DNA from: Pempheris klunzingeri
Lineage: Eukaryota; Chordata; Actinopteri; Acropomatiformes; Pempheridae
Length of the DNA stretch: 64,000 nt
Assembly (NCBI RefSeq): GCF_042242105.1
Contig: NC_092029.1
Coordinates: forward strand, 15,238,885-15,302,884
Direction: 5' to 3'
Shown here: positions 20,856-34,800 of the stretch, one piece after another
Layout: every line of letters begins with the position of its first letter
Numbering within the stretch: position 1 is the first letter of the stretch
Made by a program: the position numbers and the translations under genes
Notes under the pieces: model-generated
What the model was told of the DNA's origin: nothing
The model's database searches: none
The model's input: the letters and a program-made list of their open reading frames with translations, nothing else

Positions 20856-23800
20856 TTACTGAATCTCTGACAGACTGATGTCAGGTTGTGTTCAGCCCAG
20901 CAGCCTGTTGACAGCTTGGGAGAGCAAAAGTGGCACATGGCTGCCACTGTTTGTGTTTTTTTTTTCCATTCTACAGTTACAACCTGTACTTCCTGTACAT
21001 GTACGTGAGAGAAGCACTGATGGTCAGAAGTATTTTATTGATTTTTTTTTTTTTTTTAAATAATGTTGTTTAAATGTGTAAATCTCCATGTTGAACAAAC
21101 ATTTTCCAGAACCTCTGCCTGTGGGAGATCAGACACAGACCCTTTAGTCTGAGAACGACGCAGGACCTCGACAGAAGAGTTGGCCCAATCATGTCCAGTA
21201 GTGTCACGTGTTCCAGAAGGAATTCACTTCAGCGGTCACCATAATGCCTCGAATCTGTCATGAAAACCAGCCGCCATTTTGTCATTTTGTTATGCTTACA
21301 GGATCCGCACTCTTTGACGGGTGTTTTAAAATGGCCTGTTTTTTATGCTATAGGGTGTTTATTAATGTTTGTAAAGTTGGTCCGAGGTCGAAGTAGTCAC
21401 ATTTAAATGTAATAATATTAACCAATCAACGGTTACAAGGTGAAGAATCACAGCTGCCAAAATCAACAAAAACTAGCTTTGGATGTCTAATTAAGGTTGT
21501 AATTATAAAGAAAGTCTTAAGTGAAATTTAATGTACTCTTAGGATTATGGTAAACATTATAGGCTTAAAGGGAATAGTTTGACATATTGGGAAATGCACT
21601 TTTTTATGCTGGCAGAGAGTGAAATGAGACAATCGATAGTTCTCTTAAATCTGTCCGTCAAATATGCTAGCTTAGCCTAGCTTAGCTTAGCCCAGTTTAG
21701 CTTAGCATGCAGACTGTGAGCAGGGAGAATCAGCTAGCCTGGCTCTGTACAAAGACAACAAAATATGCCCAGCAGCACCTCCGAAGCTCGCCAGTTAACA
21801 CGATGTCTTGTTTGTTAAAACCAACAAGCCGTTTCCAGTGCTATGCTAAGCTAAGCTAACAGTTAGCCTTTTATCTGGGCTCTATTGTAATTAACAGATA
21901 TGAGAGTGGTAACTATTTTCTCCTCTTACCTCTCCACCAGAGAGCAAACAAGCACAATTCCCAAACTTTTTAAACTACTCTCTTGAATAAATTGCCATTT
22001 CTAGCTTCACATCTTAAGTATTCAGTGTGTCCCGCCATGTTTAGGTCACCCTCCTGTGTAGAATTTTTCCCAGCCCAGACAGAAACGTCACTTTACAGTC
22101 TCGCCATATTGGTTCCACTTTGTCTTTATTTTTTTTTTTTAACCATTGCTTGATGAATGTTTTCTTTGCCAAATAGGTACGATGTCTGCTGCTTTACAGT
22201 ATAATTTGCAGGGTGCACAGTGTGACTGGTTGCTAAAGGGATGCACCCCTATCCACTCTGCATGGTACTTTACCAGGAGTCAATCCATTGGAGCCCTTCC
22301 CATGTATTATAAATCCAAAGTTCTTTATTTGACATTGTCAGACTTAATTCCTGTAATCTGAACAAAAGATTAACCTGAAAAGATCCCTTTAAAAAAGATA
22401 TTGAGATAAGTTTAGGGCTTCTATCCAAAATGAGGTTCTAACTGTGAGGATGCTTTTATCAAACAAAAACTCTCATAAGTCCATGGTTCCTGTATATTTA
22501 TTGAATATATTATTAAAAAAAAGATTTTTTTTTAAAACTGATAATGACACATTCAATAAAATTACATTGTAGTTTATTATTCCTAATCGCAAAAAGGTCC
22601 CAACTTGATTGAGCCGTCAGTTTATTTTATTGCCAAGGAAAACTAGCTTGTGCCACTGAATGCTTGAGGGGGAACTTAACTGAGCGGGGAGCAGCACTCG
22701 GGCAGGCAAATGTGGTTTATGACCTGCTTCTCAGAGAGGTCCACCCGTAACAGAAAAGTCATAAAATGAGCTTCTGCTACAGCCAGTGGATACCTCTGTC
22801 CCTGCCTGATCCAGGTGCTGCTACTCTCTGGCCCCTCCAATGAAACAGAAAAACATTTGATCGGTCATGTTCTGCTAGAATGGATGAACGAAGAGACAGA
22901 CTCTTAATTACACCGGTGTAAAACGGCAATACAGCCACACTAGAAAAACCAGCCTGGCTCCTAAGCCCTCAGTCACATCATTTTTATTGCTAAAGCTTTG
23001 CTTTAGCGCTCCGGAGGCATCATAATTACCTGGCTGACTCTAAAACTGTCCTCAGGGCATAGATGGGGTCGGCTGGTATTTCGGAGACTCCCGTTCCTCC
23101 AGTCCTTAGATTCCCCCTTTTAGGATCTGAGGCACAGCTGCTTTTCCCCGGCCCACAGCAGGATAAAGTTCCCTGGAAGGCTGCAGTCACTCTGCAAGGT
23201 GTGAGGAGTTGTGAAACTTTGTGCTCCTGGGTCTGATCCACGACTGTGGGCGAGGCTCCGGCCACCTGCAACGCTGCTCGCGCTGCACCAGACTGACAGA
23301 ACATACTATTGAAGGCCAGACAAATGGAAATAAAAACTCTCAACATTGTTAAAACATTATCTGACTCATGGCCTCATTCTTTTCTCCGTCTCAGAACTTT
23401 ATTCAAACAAATAGTTTGACCTTTTTTTTTTTTTTTTTTGGAAATGCGTTTATTTTCTTTCATGTCGAGAGTTGGCTTGTTTGATGAAAAGACCGATGCT
23501 GCTTATGTGCCAGAATGGTAAAAATGAACCGGAGGAGAATCCAGGAAGTTACTGACCCTGAACAAGAAATCCTATCTAGCGACGACAAATTATTTAATCA
23601 GTGCAGCAACCACAATGAAAAAGGGCAAACAAGACTCAGTGTTAATTTGGAACCCTCATTCATTCATTCACTGGTAGGTGAATTCTGGTGCCCTTTGATG
23701 GTTTCCACTCCTCGTGCTGAGCTAACCGGCTGCTGTCTGTAGCTTTAAATTATCCCAGAGACATGAGAATGGTATCAGGCTTCATTGAACTCAGCAAAAA

Positions 23801-24320
23801 AGCAAATCAAAAAGTATTTCCTAAAATGTCCAACTGTCCCTGCGATGGTTGTAAATTATGCACACATTGTGCTTAAAACTAAATCCAAGCTTGTGATTAA
23901 AAACAAAAAAAACTTAAAATAGCTGTTTCGCTTCCTACAATCAAAAGCCAGTAGTTTATCTTGTGGAATGCTACACATCTGGTTTTCATTCATCTTCTAA
24001 TGAACAGAATTTGACTTTGTAGAAATTCAGGCCTGCGTGCGAACTGAAGGGAACGAGGTTCAGCTCTGACATCAGTGGGACGAGGAGAGAGAAAAATGCT
24101 CCCCACACCCCTCGGCCTCAGCCAGCACACAGAGGAGAGAGGGTTTCAGGCTCTTTGCTCAAACTCGGGTGTGGCTTTGTCTTCTGTAGTTTTTCTTTTT
24201 TTGGAGGGGGGGGGGGGTTCTGACTCAGAACTCTCTCCCTCTGATGAAGGTTAAAGATTGGATTTGTTCCAGATGAGAGCAGAGCAGGTACAACCACATT
24301 TCTCACAGTCCTGGGCAGTG
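20856..24320. other. Intergenic region between extl3 and syt14
   Basis: The two genes converge here, tail to tail. No coding exon seen. Contains T-runs, a run of 12 G near 24,206, and the dispersed repeat at 21,560-21,900. Confidence 0.6.
21560..21900 (+). repeat. Dispersed percomorph repeat rich in TTAGCTTAGC motifs
   Basis: Begins GGAATAGTTTGACATATTGG, passes through GCTAGCTTAGCCTAGCTTAG and CAGCTAGCCTGGCTCTGT, and ends ATGCTAAGCTAAGCTAACAG. This is a familiar medium-copy perciform repeat. Truncated relatives are at about 26,297 and 36,700 (TATAGTTCAACATTTT). Confidence 0.55.
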
Positions 24321-24478
24321 TTTTCATTTATTTTCGCCTTTATTTAATAACACATCTTCCATTCAGCTGTAATGAGAAAGTATAATGCGATTTACCATTT
24401 CCCTGTGATTTCATTTTTGCCACTCGCAGCGAACGCAGCCGAGGCTGTCGTTTGCACTGCCTCACTGGAACAGCCGGG

Positions 24479-24484
24479 TTTATT
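24479..24484 (-). promoter_or_regulatory. syt14: Candidate syt14 poly(A) signal
   Basis: AATAAA on the - strand, about 1.0 kb beyond the stop codon. Two further hexamers are at 24,339-24,344 and 24,327-24,332. Which one is used cannot be told from sequence. Confidence 0.35.
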
Positions 24485-25376
24485 GGACTGCGCAGGCTTT
24501 TGCATATTCCTCCTCAGCGGGAAGCACCGTGTTTCTACATGAATGAACATGGCTGAGTTGTCAGAAGGCTGAATGGTGAGAGAGGCTCAATCTGTATTAC
24601 ACAGAAGAGGAGGCTGCTCTTTGATACCGGTGGCATGCAGAGCTGTGTCCAATTCTGTCAGAGACTCGGCGAGCGCAAGACGGGATTTCATTCCTCTTGT
24701 TTAAAGTGGCGTCGGATGCATAGTGTTCTGAGTTATGCGAGACCACAATACATTCTCCGGAGAGAAGCCCATTAGACTGGTAAACCATTTGACTGATAAT
24801 CCACAAACATAAAAGGGGAGACCAATGAATGGATCTTGCATAATGTCATGTGCATGTAAACAAACTGTACAAAGCATAGCTCGTAAGCGTAGTTGCAGCA
24901 TGTTGTAGGCCCTTTTGTAACAGTCTTTTCATTGCCTTCTCTTTTGTCAATGGCTATGACTGATAGAGAAATGTCTGGTATGCTGGTGGCGGCTGAAGTC
25001 CAGAGAAGCCCAGAAGACACAGGGAGGAATCTGCTGGTCCCGGACCGAGCTCTTTGGTCCAAGATTCAGAGACGGAAAATGTTTTGGAAGAGTCGTAACA
25101 TTGTCTTGTAAACAGTTAGTGAGCATGCAGATCTTTCTGTAGGCAGAGTTAGTGGAGGGTAAACTGTTCCCTTCTCCTCTTAGTTCCGTGTTTCTAATGT
25201 CGTTTTCATTTTTTCGTTGCCTTTCTCAGTCTGCGAAAAGACCCGAGCTGGAGCTTACACCTCCACCTCCACCTGTTAAGTCTGTCTGCCTCAGAGAAAA
25301 GTGGCAGATTAAAGGGTATTCATGCAGTCTCTGGCAGTGAAGACTGGGAACCCATGCCTGTCTTCACACCTGTATG

Positions 25377-25379
<3 letters not shown>

Positions 25380-25409
<30 letters not shown>
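25380..25409. repeat. (AC)n microsatellite in the syt14 3' UTR
   Basis: Fifteen AC units about 90 bases downstream of the syt14 stop codon. On the transcript it would be a (GU)n run. Confidence 0.9.
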
Positions 25410-25410
<1 letters not shown>

Positions 25411-25500
25411 CACACATCTCACAAGGTGCTACCTGCTGCCTCAACACTGACTGTTTGAGGAATGCTGTTAATGGAAGGTCAGTCTTCATAAATCTTGCTC

Positions 25501-25817
25501 CTATGTGTCGGTGAGTGTGTGCCAGTGGCAGACCTGCTGTCCCTCCGCCTCCTTCATCTCTGTCCAGTGGGCCTGCTGCTCCTCGCTGCTGCTGTTGAGG
25601 CCCAGGGAGACCCAGCCCAGCCTCTCCCTGGGCCTCATGCTGCTCCGCCGGCAGAACACCGTCAACACCAGCGACACCTCGGACAGCTGGAAGAGCGCCA
25701 CCTGGAACACGAACGTCTCCTTGTAGGTGGGGTTGGGCTGGCCGCGGCATACGGCCGTCTTACACTTGGACATCTCTTTCCCCTTGGAGTCCAGCATGGT
25801 CAGCTTCACGTAGGTGT
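25501..25817 (-). CDS. syt14: syt14 coding exon 8 (rest of C2B, stop)
   Basis: 317 bases from a CCCCTTCCAG acceptor to TAG at 25,501-25,503. Reads TYVKLTMLDSKGKEMSK, RGQPNPTYKETFVFQVALF and HWTEMKEAEGQQVCHWH. The family-conserved C2B end is complete. Confidence 0.95.
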
Positions 25818-28800
25818 CTGGAAGGGGGGGAGAGTGGAGGGAGAGTGTCATCAAGTGGCGGGATGTAAGTACTGCAAAAAAAAACATGATCTCCAGTAGA
25901 TGGAGCAGAGGTTTTAAATAGGTCACTTCTCTTTGTGTAATATAAGAAGTAAACCAAAACTCTGCTGTGCATTAGAATGCGTTTTAAAGGGTCAGTTCAC
26001 AAAAACAAATTTAAAGTATATTTCTCAACTGCTGCTACTGGCATCTAGCCATGAAAACAGTTTTTCAGATATATCTGTCCCTCATGATTAGATGTTAGCC
26101 ATGCTTACAGCCTTAAAAGTCACATTTCACAAAATTAACAGAAACGTACTTTTCCAGAATTAGTGTCCTTGTTAAAGTGGACAGTTTTCAGTGGGACTAT
26201 TTTAAGCCAAGAATTAAAACTAGAAACTCTTCACTATGAGGTCTTTTTGCAGAGTAGTCGTACTCTATATCCTCTATATGGATATATGGATCATTGTTAA
26301 AGGAATAGTTCAACATTTTGGAAAAAACAAGTATTTAGGCATGCTTAGCTTAGGCGTAGAAATATAGTGTGCACATAATCCGGATAATGACAAGTAATTC
26401 ACTGCTGGCTTACCTCTCATGATATAGAGCTGTCCCCCTACAAAGTGCTTTATACAACAGAACAGACCGTCTGTGGCACACACCACGGCACACAAGGATG
26501 GAAAGAAGGAGGAGAGGAAGTAGTCAGAATTACCAGTTTAAAGACTGATACACACTAGAAGGGCAGCTTTCATGGGAACCCTGATAAGCAGCAATTGTTT
26601 CAGCTTTATAGCTTTAATCGCTTAGGTTATTAAAAAGTTGTTACTGTTGCCAGGAAACATTTAAATGTAATGGTGCGCAATTTGTTTTTGTTACATGCTG
26701 CTGGGATTCTTGCCAAAACATTTTCCAAGTGTATCAGCACACCAAGGGGAGGGGGAGAATTTTTACTGAAAGGAAAATACACACTGTCACTCAGCACCTC
26801 ATTCCAAGCTGGCACAAAACCCACAAATTAAACGACTGAACATGGAGGCCTTTGTACGTACTGACGGGTTTATCCGAGGCCGTGGTTTTGAAGTGGCTTC
26901 CCTGGATGACCTCGGCAGATAACTGGCCCGTGGCAGAGTTGTATATGAGACCCAGGAGGATCTCTGGCGAGGAGGAGTCTTCAGTGGAGCGATAGGACAG
27001 AGCTCCGGCACTGCGAGACACACTCACCAGGGAGCCGCAGCCCTGCAGAGAAGAAACACACTGGGAGTTACTCAGAGGGGAAAGAAGGCAGCGGTGTAGT
27101 CGTTTTTACAGTGTGTGCAAAGCCTTTGGTTTAGAGTCCTGATGAAAGAATAAGGCATTTCAAGCTGGTTTCACTTTCATCTCGGAGAATCAGGCCACCA
27201 AATAACATAAAGAACTTTTTAGCTATGACAGAAATATCTCAACCACTACTGCTGCTAAGTAGTTGAGATGGATTGCCATAAAATTTTGTACAGATTTTTC
27301 ATGGTCCCCATAAGATGAACCCTACTGATTTTGGTAATCCTCTGACTTTTGCTCTAGTCGCTAAGATATTTGCGGCTTTGAGTAAAATGCCTTCAGAACT
27401 ATTGGACGGATAGCCGTGAAATTTAGTCTTGACATTCATGTTCCCCTCAGAATTAATTATAATAACTTTATTGAATTTAGATTCATCAAATACTTCATCA
27501 ATTGCCTGCCTAAGCTGTACTTTGTGTGTACTTTAGTGCAAATTAGTATATGCTTAGATGCTAAACATTTAACCCGCTGAACATCAGCTTGTTAGCATGC
27601 CGACATTCAGCTCAAAGCAACATGGAGGATTTTCTGTCTTACATTATGGTAAATTGAATATTCTTGGGATTTGGACTGTTGGTTGAACAAAACAAGACGC
27701 TGCCTTGGTACTGGGAACTCATGATGGATATTTTTCACAGTTTTATAGTGTCGTAGACCAAGATGATGACATTGAAATGAAACACTGTTAGTCCTAAGTT
27801 TTAAAGCCCTAGACTACTTTGCTCTAGTTTATATGTTCATTGTCAGACCAGTACCACACTGCCTCAGAGGAAACTATGCACAGCGCAAAACAGAAATTCA
27901 CAAAGTGTTCTCACTGTAAGTTCGGAGCCTGGCTCCAGGGTGACAGGTAGAGCGATCTTGCCCTGCAGGTTGAGCTTAGTCAGGTAGAACACCTTCTCTC
28001 CCAGGACCTTCTCTTTTTTCATCCGCCTGATGCTGTACAGGCGGAAGCGAACAGCGTAGTCCCCCAGGGCGTCCTGTTCCACCCTGGAAAACTTGAATGT
28101 TTCTGTGAAGACAGGACACGGGCCCTTCTGCACGCCGGTCTTGGCCCGCTGCTTCTTGGTGGGCAGCAGGACCAGGTGCACCTGCCACGCGATGTTGCCT
28201 GTCTGTTTGAGCGCAGGAATGTCTGTCGCCGCGGTGACCGTGACGGCCAACCACTGCTCGCCGGAGTCGTACTCGAAGGCGACGTCCAGCGTGCCGTATT
28301 TGGCGAGCGGCTCTGGCTCGTAGGGGAGCTGAGGACCAGAGCCATCCTGAATGGAAGGAAGAGAGGGAGGATGAGTGTGAAAGAGGAGGGAGACTGATGT
28401 GTTAGAGGCACTGAAAAAGTTGCTGTAACTTAATATTCATCAGCTTCCTCCTCTCCCTTTTCCTCCCTTCATTAACTTCTTTCTCAGCGGACTTGGTTAG
28501 ATATGAAGTGAAAGTTACTGATTTTCTCAAAAGAGTTTACAAGAAATGGAAAGAGTGAAGTGAAAACGGCAGTAAATGAGCTTCTGAGAGCTCCTTAAGT
28601 TAATTGTCAAAACAATCTATTATTAAACTACAGGGTGTTGTGCAGGGTGTTGTATTTTTGGAGTTCTAATTAGATTAGATTCTTAATCACCATTTTTTTT
28701 CTATTCAAAATAATCTCCAGTGATTTCCCTGATTTATTGTTGAAAAATAAAAAGAATCCTTATAGATGATCCAGTTATGGTTCTAGGAGCTGGTGGACCA

Positions 28801-31800
28801 GCAGAACCTTCTTCTTAAATCCACCTGATCCTCCTGTCTCCTTACATTAAGATGACCTGTAACTGTAACTGACACTGTAACGGAGCATTTTACAGTGAGC
28901 AAGTCATCTTATTACAGAAGTAGTGTCACATTAATTAATTGTTAATAGTTATGTCTTCTCATATAATGGTTATGGTGAACTACAGGACAGGTATAAGCTA
29001 TAAGCTATATATAGAAGGTAATTTTGGTGTAAAAGTAATTGTTCTGTGCTGCTTTAGGACACAGACAGGGGAACCTAGAGAGGCTTTGACCTCACCTCTG
29101 GTCCCAGCACAGCTGTGCTGTCACTGGGTATGTCCTCCTCACAGCCTTTGTTGAGGTAGCTCTCCGTGTCCTGGTCCACGCTGGCTTCACTGGAGCAGCG
29201 GGGGCTGTCGTAGCGCTGTGGGGACGACGCCCTCCGTACCCCACGCTCTGAGCGGGAACGTGAGGAGACGCGCGCCGCCGAGCCCTCGTCCTGGTACGGG
29301 GGAGGCTGGGGCTCACCGAGGGAGGAGTCTTTCTTTATCCTCTGGATGCTGCTGGCTGTTAGAGAGGGACACAGGAGGAGTAATGTGATATGAAAGGTGT
29401 GTGTAACTAGAGTCCACCACAGAGTCCAGTGCCCGACCTTACAGGTGAGGTTACTCTGTTGCATGAATATATAATATGTACACAAGTGTATATAGAACTC
29501 TACATAGCTCCGTAACGCCACATTTTAAGTACTTATTTTTCAGGATTTTATGATCCTTATTATGATATCTTATGTTTTATTACACAGCTTTGTTGAATAC
29601 TGGATTCTGATGGTCAATCACAGCATTCTATGGTCTGTTATTTCTGTATAGCAGAACGTTGCTATGCTATCGATAAAAGTCATTTTTAACTGAATGTGTT
29701 GTGTAATAAAGCAGGATATTGCACAGCGATCAGCTCACTATTGCAAAATGAACCCCGACAGGATGATGCAGGACCCAGTGAATCACCCCCGCCACGCATT
29801 ATCCCTTACATGATACACTATCAATCTTCACACTGTTCTTTCACTATATGTGTTTTGTGATCCTCCGTTATTTTCTTCCTATTCTATCTAATAAATCAAA
29901 AGTGTGTCTTGTATGTTTTGTAACCTTTCTGTTTTTTTTTCTATGTATGTTGCTGCAGTCTTGGCTCCTGCTCCTGGTTAAATAAAATGATGGGTCGCAT
30001 GAGTACAGCAGCATGTGCAGACTCTCACCCGGTTCACTGGAGGCCTCGCTGCTGTAGCCTCCCTGCTCACTGGACTGTTTGCGTGTGTTGCCCCACGCAG
30101 ATGTTGTGTTCTGCTGGGCCACGGCCTCGGGGACTTTGTCCTCCTCGCTGTCTGATAAAACTCCCTCTGGACAGAACACATGGAGACTCCAGTTCAAGCG
30201 TCACATCGATCCCACGAAACATAATATCTGCATTACATGAGATCAAAATAAAGAGGAAGGTGCTTGAAACTGGCACGCAACACCCTGAAAAGGAAGGTGA
30301 GTTTTAGGGAGAGAACTTCAGGCTGTGATTTTGCAAACCAAGAGAAGAGGAAGAGACCCAGGTGGAGATATAGAAGCAGCACACCATCTAACCTTGGTTG
30401 CTTTTCTTTTTCTTCTTGCTTTTCTTCCCTTTCTCTTTCTTCTTCTCCGCATCCGAGGCTTCCTCCGACTTCTTCGAGCCCCTTTTTGCTCCTTTCCCCT
30501 TCTTCTTGTCTGACTTCTTCTTTTTCACCGTTGAGGAAGTTCTAGAAAGCTCAGCCTCTTCCTCGTCATCTCCCTCTCTGTCAAGGCTGTCATCCACCTT
30601 TTCCTCATCTCCCCCCTCTTCTTTTTGCTTTTTCTGTTTTGATGACTTGCTTTCAGCCTCGCGCCCGGGTGACTGAGGAGGTTCGTTACATTCATCAGCT
30701 CTTTGCGGAGCACTGGATTGCTCTCCGCTGTCACTCTCCTTCCCGTTGTCTGTTTTCTCTAAAGCATCGGCTTGCTCCTCTTGCTCTCCATCTTGGGATT
30801 CCTCTTTGTTTTTCTGTGACTTGGCTTCTTTCTCCAGCTGCCTCTCTCTTCTTTCTCTTCTCCTCTGCTCTCTCTTCTCCTGCAGCTCCTTCTGCTCTGT
30901 CTTCCTCCTCTCTTCCTCTGCCAACTCTGCTTCTGTCTTTTTCACTCGCCAGCATCCGTCCCTCCACTCCCACTCCGGCTGGTTCTGAGCGCTGTCTGCC
31001 TCCGTGGTATCGCTGGACTGGTTGGTCTTTGGGGCCGCGCTGCTTGTGTCTGAGTCTCTATTCATTTGCCACATGCTTTTATTGCTGGCCTTGCCTTCCT
31101 GTGCAGTGGAGGTCTGGCCAGACTCCTGGCCGCTGGTGTTCTCCCCATCTTCCTCGTCTTGCACCTTGTTGATGATAGTCGTGACCTGTTCGGTGAGTTG
31201 GTCGCTGACGGCATAAGTGACATCGCTGACGGCGTTGGCCAGGTCGTCCACGCGGCTGGTGACCGAGTCCAGGATGGAGGAAATGTTGACAGATGGGAGG
31301 TTCTGCTGGAAGCTCTTGAAGAAGGCCATCTCTCAGCCGGGGATCCCGTCACCACGCTGACCGCTAGATTACCTCATCAGAGGCACTGACACGGACATGT
31401 GGTTGTTAGCAGGGTGTGGTGCCAGCATCACTGCGTGTGCTGAGACCAACACTCTGATTAATACGCTCCAATATGGTGGTTGTAAAGGTTAGAATAAATG
31501 TTTTGTAACAAGGGCTCTGTCACAGTGTTTTTGTATTCAACTATCATGCTCATAATATGGTTTTAGAAAGCAACCACAATAACATCTACATTAATTTATG
31601 AACTGGGATAGTAGCACTCCAAAAATACAAGAAAATCTTAAAACTACAGCCTCTGGTTTACTCTATTTTTACACATTTCATTCTTATCCTCAGTGTTTTT
31701 CCCCAGTACTAACTCTGCTCTCATTTATTTCTCATTAATTCTGCCTCCTCCCTTCCTCACTCCTCATTTCTCCATCCCGTGGCCTGGACATTGATCAAGG

Positions 31801-34800
31801 TCCGCCATCATCACCGATGTTCCAATCCGTCACAGGAGCCAAAGGTGTATCCTGTGCAGAAGTGCTGATTGAAATGTTTGTTGAGTGGTCAGCTGATCCG
31901 ATTGGGACAGGAAAAGGTACGACTGGCTCTAACGTTATTACTGTTTATTATTAAAATAAAACATATCACATATGTAGAATCTTACTGATGATATACCATG
32001 AAAACATAATCATGCATCTTGTCTTATTTAGGATAATATTGCAGCTGTACGGTGGTGCGGTGGTCAGCACCTGGGGTCTTTCTGTGTGGAGTTTGCATGT
32101 TCTCCCTTTGCTTTTGTGGGCTTCCTCCCACGGTCCAAAGACATGCAGGTTAGGTTAATTGGTGACTCTAAATTGCCCGTAGGTGTGAGTGTGAGCGTGA
32201 GTGGTTGTCTGTCTCTCTGTGTGTTGGCCCTGTGGTCTGCTGGCTATTCTGTGAAAGGAGGTTGGTGCTCTGATGATGGCTTGTTTGCTGAAACGCATCA
32301 GGATAAAAGATAAAATGGTAAACTGAGGCCATATTATGAGTTGTGTTTTGTTTTTGGAGTACTGCAATCCCAATTCATACTGTAAGATGTCATTTTAGCA
32401 GAGGAAGTGCACTTTATATACAGATTAATATTAGTCAAAATTACAATATGCATCATTAAGACTTTAATTGTTTAGGTGTGACTGATTTGAATAATTTGGT
32501 TTCATTCAGCAGTGAACGCTAAGCTAATAAGCGTCCTTCTGTGTGTGAATGCAGCCACTGTGGTGAGTCTATAGGTGTGTTAAGTACCTGGCTGGTTGTT
32601 CTTATAGCCACTGAGATGTGACAGATCGTCAGGACTCTCCACTGACAGCTTGTTGCTGAGGTAAAGAAAAAACAGAGCCATCAACGCCATGAAGGCTGCA
32701 ATGGAAGACAGGACACCCAGAAGCTCAGGAGAGACTGAGGAGAGGGAGAGCGGGAATAAAGAGGGAGGGAAGAGTGGAGGCAAGGGAGGAAGAAGAAGGA
32801 CAGACAGAGAAAGAGAAAATTAGACAAACATAAGTCATACTGATTGTGGAAGCATGTGACAGTTTAATTTCCAAGCCAAAGTATTTTATTTTTACAGTTT
32901 CCCCATGGCTATAAATAAAAAGACACAGATGGCTGCAAGCTAAAAAATGTTATTTTGAACAAAATGCTTTTAAGGCTGTAAACAACCCCACTTTGATACC
33001 ACAAATAATCCCATTTGATGACTGGCATCTTATTTTGGAATCAAACTAATCTAATGTTGCTTTGTCAGGGGAGCATTAGCTATTGTACTTTTCAACAGTC
33101 AGTAGTTTTTCCACTTCTAAGGCATACCAGATAAAATCTACAGCAGTGTATGTAGGCCAACCATACTTCATGTAACCATGCAGCCCTGTGCTGCCGATGT
33201 GCTATTTTTATTAGAGCCTCAAAGGGACTGGATCTTACTAAAACATAGACTCAGTAAAGCAGCCAAACCGCACTGGGCTTGCACTTAATAGGCTACGACA
33301 CAGACACACCGCAATGTAATAACTGGAGAGAAGGGGGAGTGGGTGGACAATGAACCATGAATGGTATTTCTAAAGACCAAATGCCTCAGTAGAAAGGGCA
33401 GCTTATACAATGAAGCACACTGAAAGTGAGGCTCTATGATATGCGGCATCTCAAGTTCAAGTCCAAGTACTTAAGGCGAGTAATACAGTTTTTCATCCCA
33501 CAATTACATGGGCATATTCAGCAGTGAATCCCTTAGTATTGTATTAGATCCGCCAATCTTAAAGGCTTTGCACCTCCACACAGGTGTTCTGAATTGACCG
33601 TTCACTAAAAATCGCCCCTGAAAAACGTGTGTCCAGCTTAGCAACCATGGGCAGGCCTGCCAAGCTCTGGATTCCTCCGAGGCGGTGAATATGTACAGTA
33701 ACGCTATGCATTTAAAGAGCTTGGGGGTGGTGTGTTTCCAAAACCAAAAGCACGACAACAAAACTGTGAGGAACAGATTAAACTGTGTTTGTTTGCACTA
33801 ACATAAGCAGCAAAAGTGTCCAGCTAACTAGTTTACCACTCGCAGAGCATTATGTGAGGCCAGGAGTTAACATATCGACATTAGCCCTCACCCTGAAAGC
33901 CTGTAACATCAAAAGTGAAGCAAGCTGTTTGGATGTACAAAACAATGAGCTAAAGGGTGCTACAACGCTTTGTGGAGCAGAGGGACTGCAGAACTGTGTG
34001 ATTCCTGTCTGTTACTTCTTCGTAGTTTATAGTCATTTGATTCACTGTCATCATAAAAACATTGATTATTGTAGCTTTAAGGTGTCACCAGCATGTGATA
34101 GTTTCTATTTATCCTTCATGCCAATTTTATTTTTGATTTTTGTTTGTGTGTGTTTCATGTTGTGTGTTTGATTAATTTACTGATTAGTCATTTAACTGAT
34201 TAGCTGAATGACATAACATTAATCGTCGACTATCTTAAAGATTATTTTTTTGATTTTTATGATATTTTTCAACAAGAAACATTTAAGTTCCAGCTTCTCA
34301 GCTATGAGGACTTTCTGGGTTTTTTTTTGTCATTATTTGATAGTAATGATAACAATGGGTTTTTGACTGTCAGTCAGACTGTTAACAAGACATCAACTTC
34401 AGTTTGGGAAATTTTAAGGGGTTACCTTCACCATTTTCTGAAATGTTCTTGACCAAACAGTTAAAATCAATCGATAATCCAAATATTTGCTCGTTGAAGG
34501 CTGATAAAAATTTTAAAAAAAGAAATAAATTTGTGGCAGGTATCAGGCCAGTGTTGGAGCATGTGGTTTGTAGCAGGTGTTCATTGCAGAAACGAGCATC
34601 ACCAGTCACTGACTAAATTGGTCAGCAGTGTGAAAGCTGGTTTCTTCCTGAGAGCACAAATGAGAGAGGAGGAGAGAAAACAGAGGCTGAGTTTCTCAAA
34701 CCTCCCGACCACAGACTGAACTTATGGACAGACTTGCTTCACCATGGCAACAGGCAGAGACCACTGCAGCCTGACAACAAGTGCTGCTGCCTGCTGCAGA

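Noticed and set aside
30639..31172. 177-residue + strand frame opposite the syt14 alternative exon
   Set aside because: It is the antisense of the lysine/glutamate-rich exon, which naturally reads as Ser/Leu/Phe. The - strand frame has the matching donor and phase.
33785..34171. 128-residue open frame in syt14 intron 2
   Set aside because: Composition is dominated by hydrophobic and Cys codons from AT-rich repeat sequence. The downstream end enters an hAT-type MITE. No recognisable domain.
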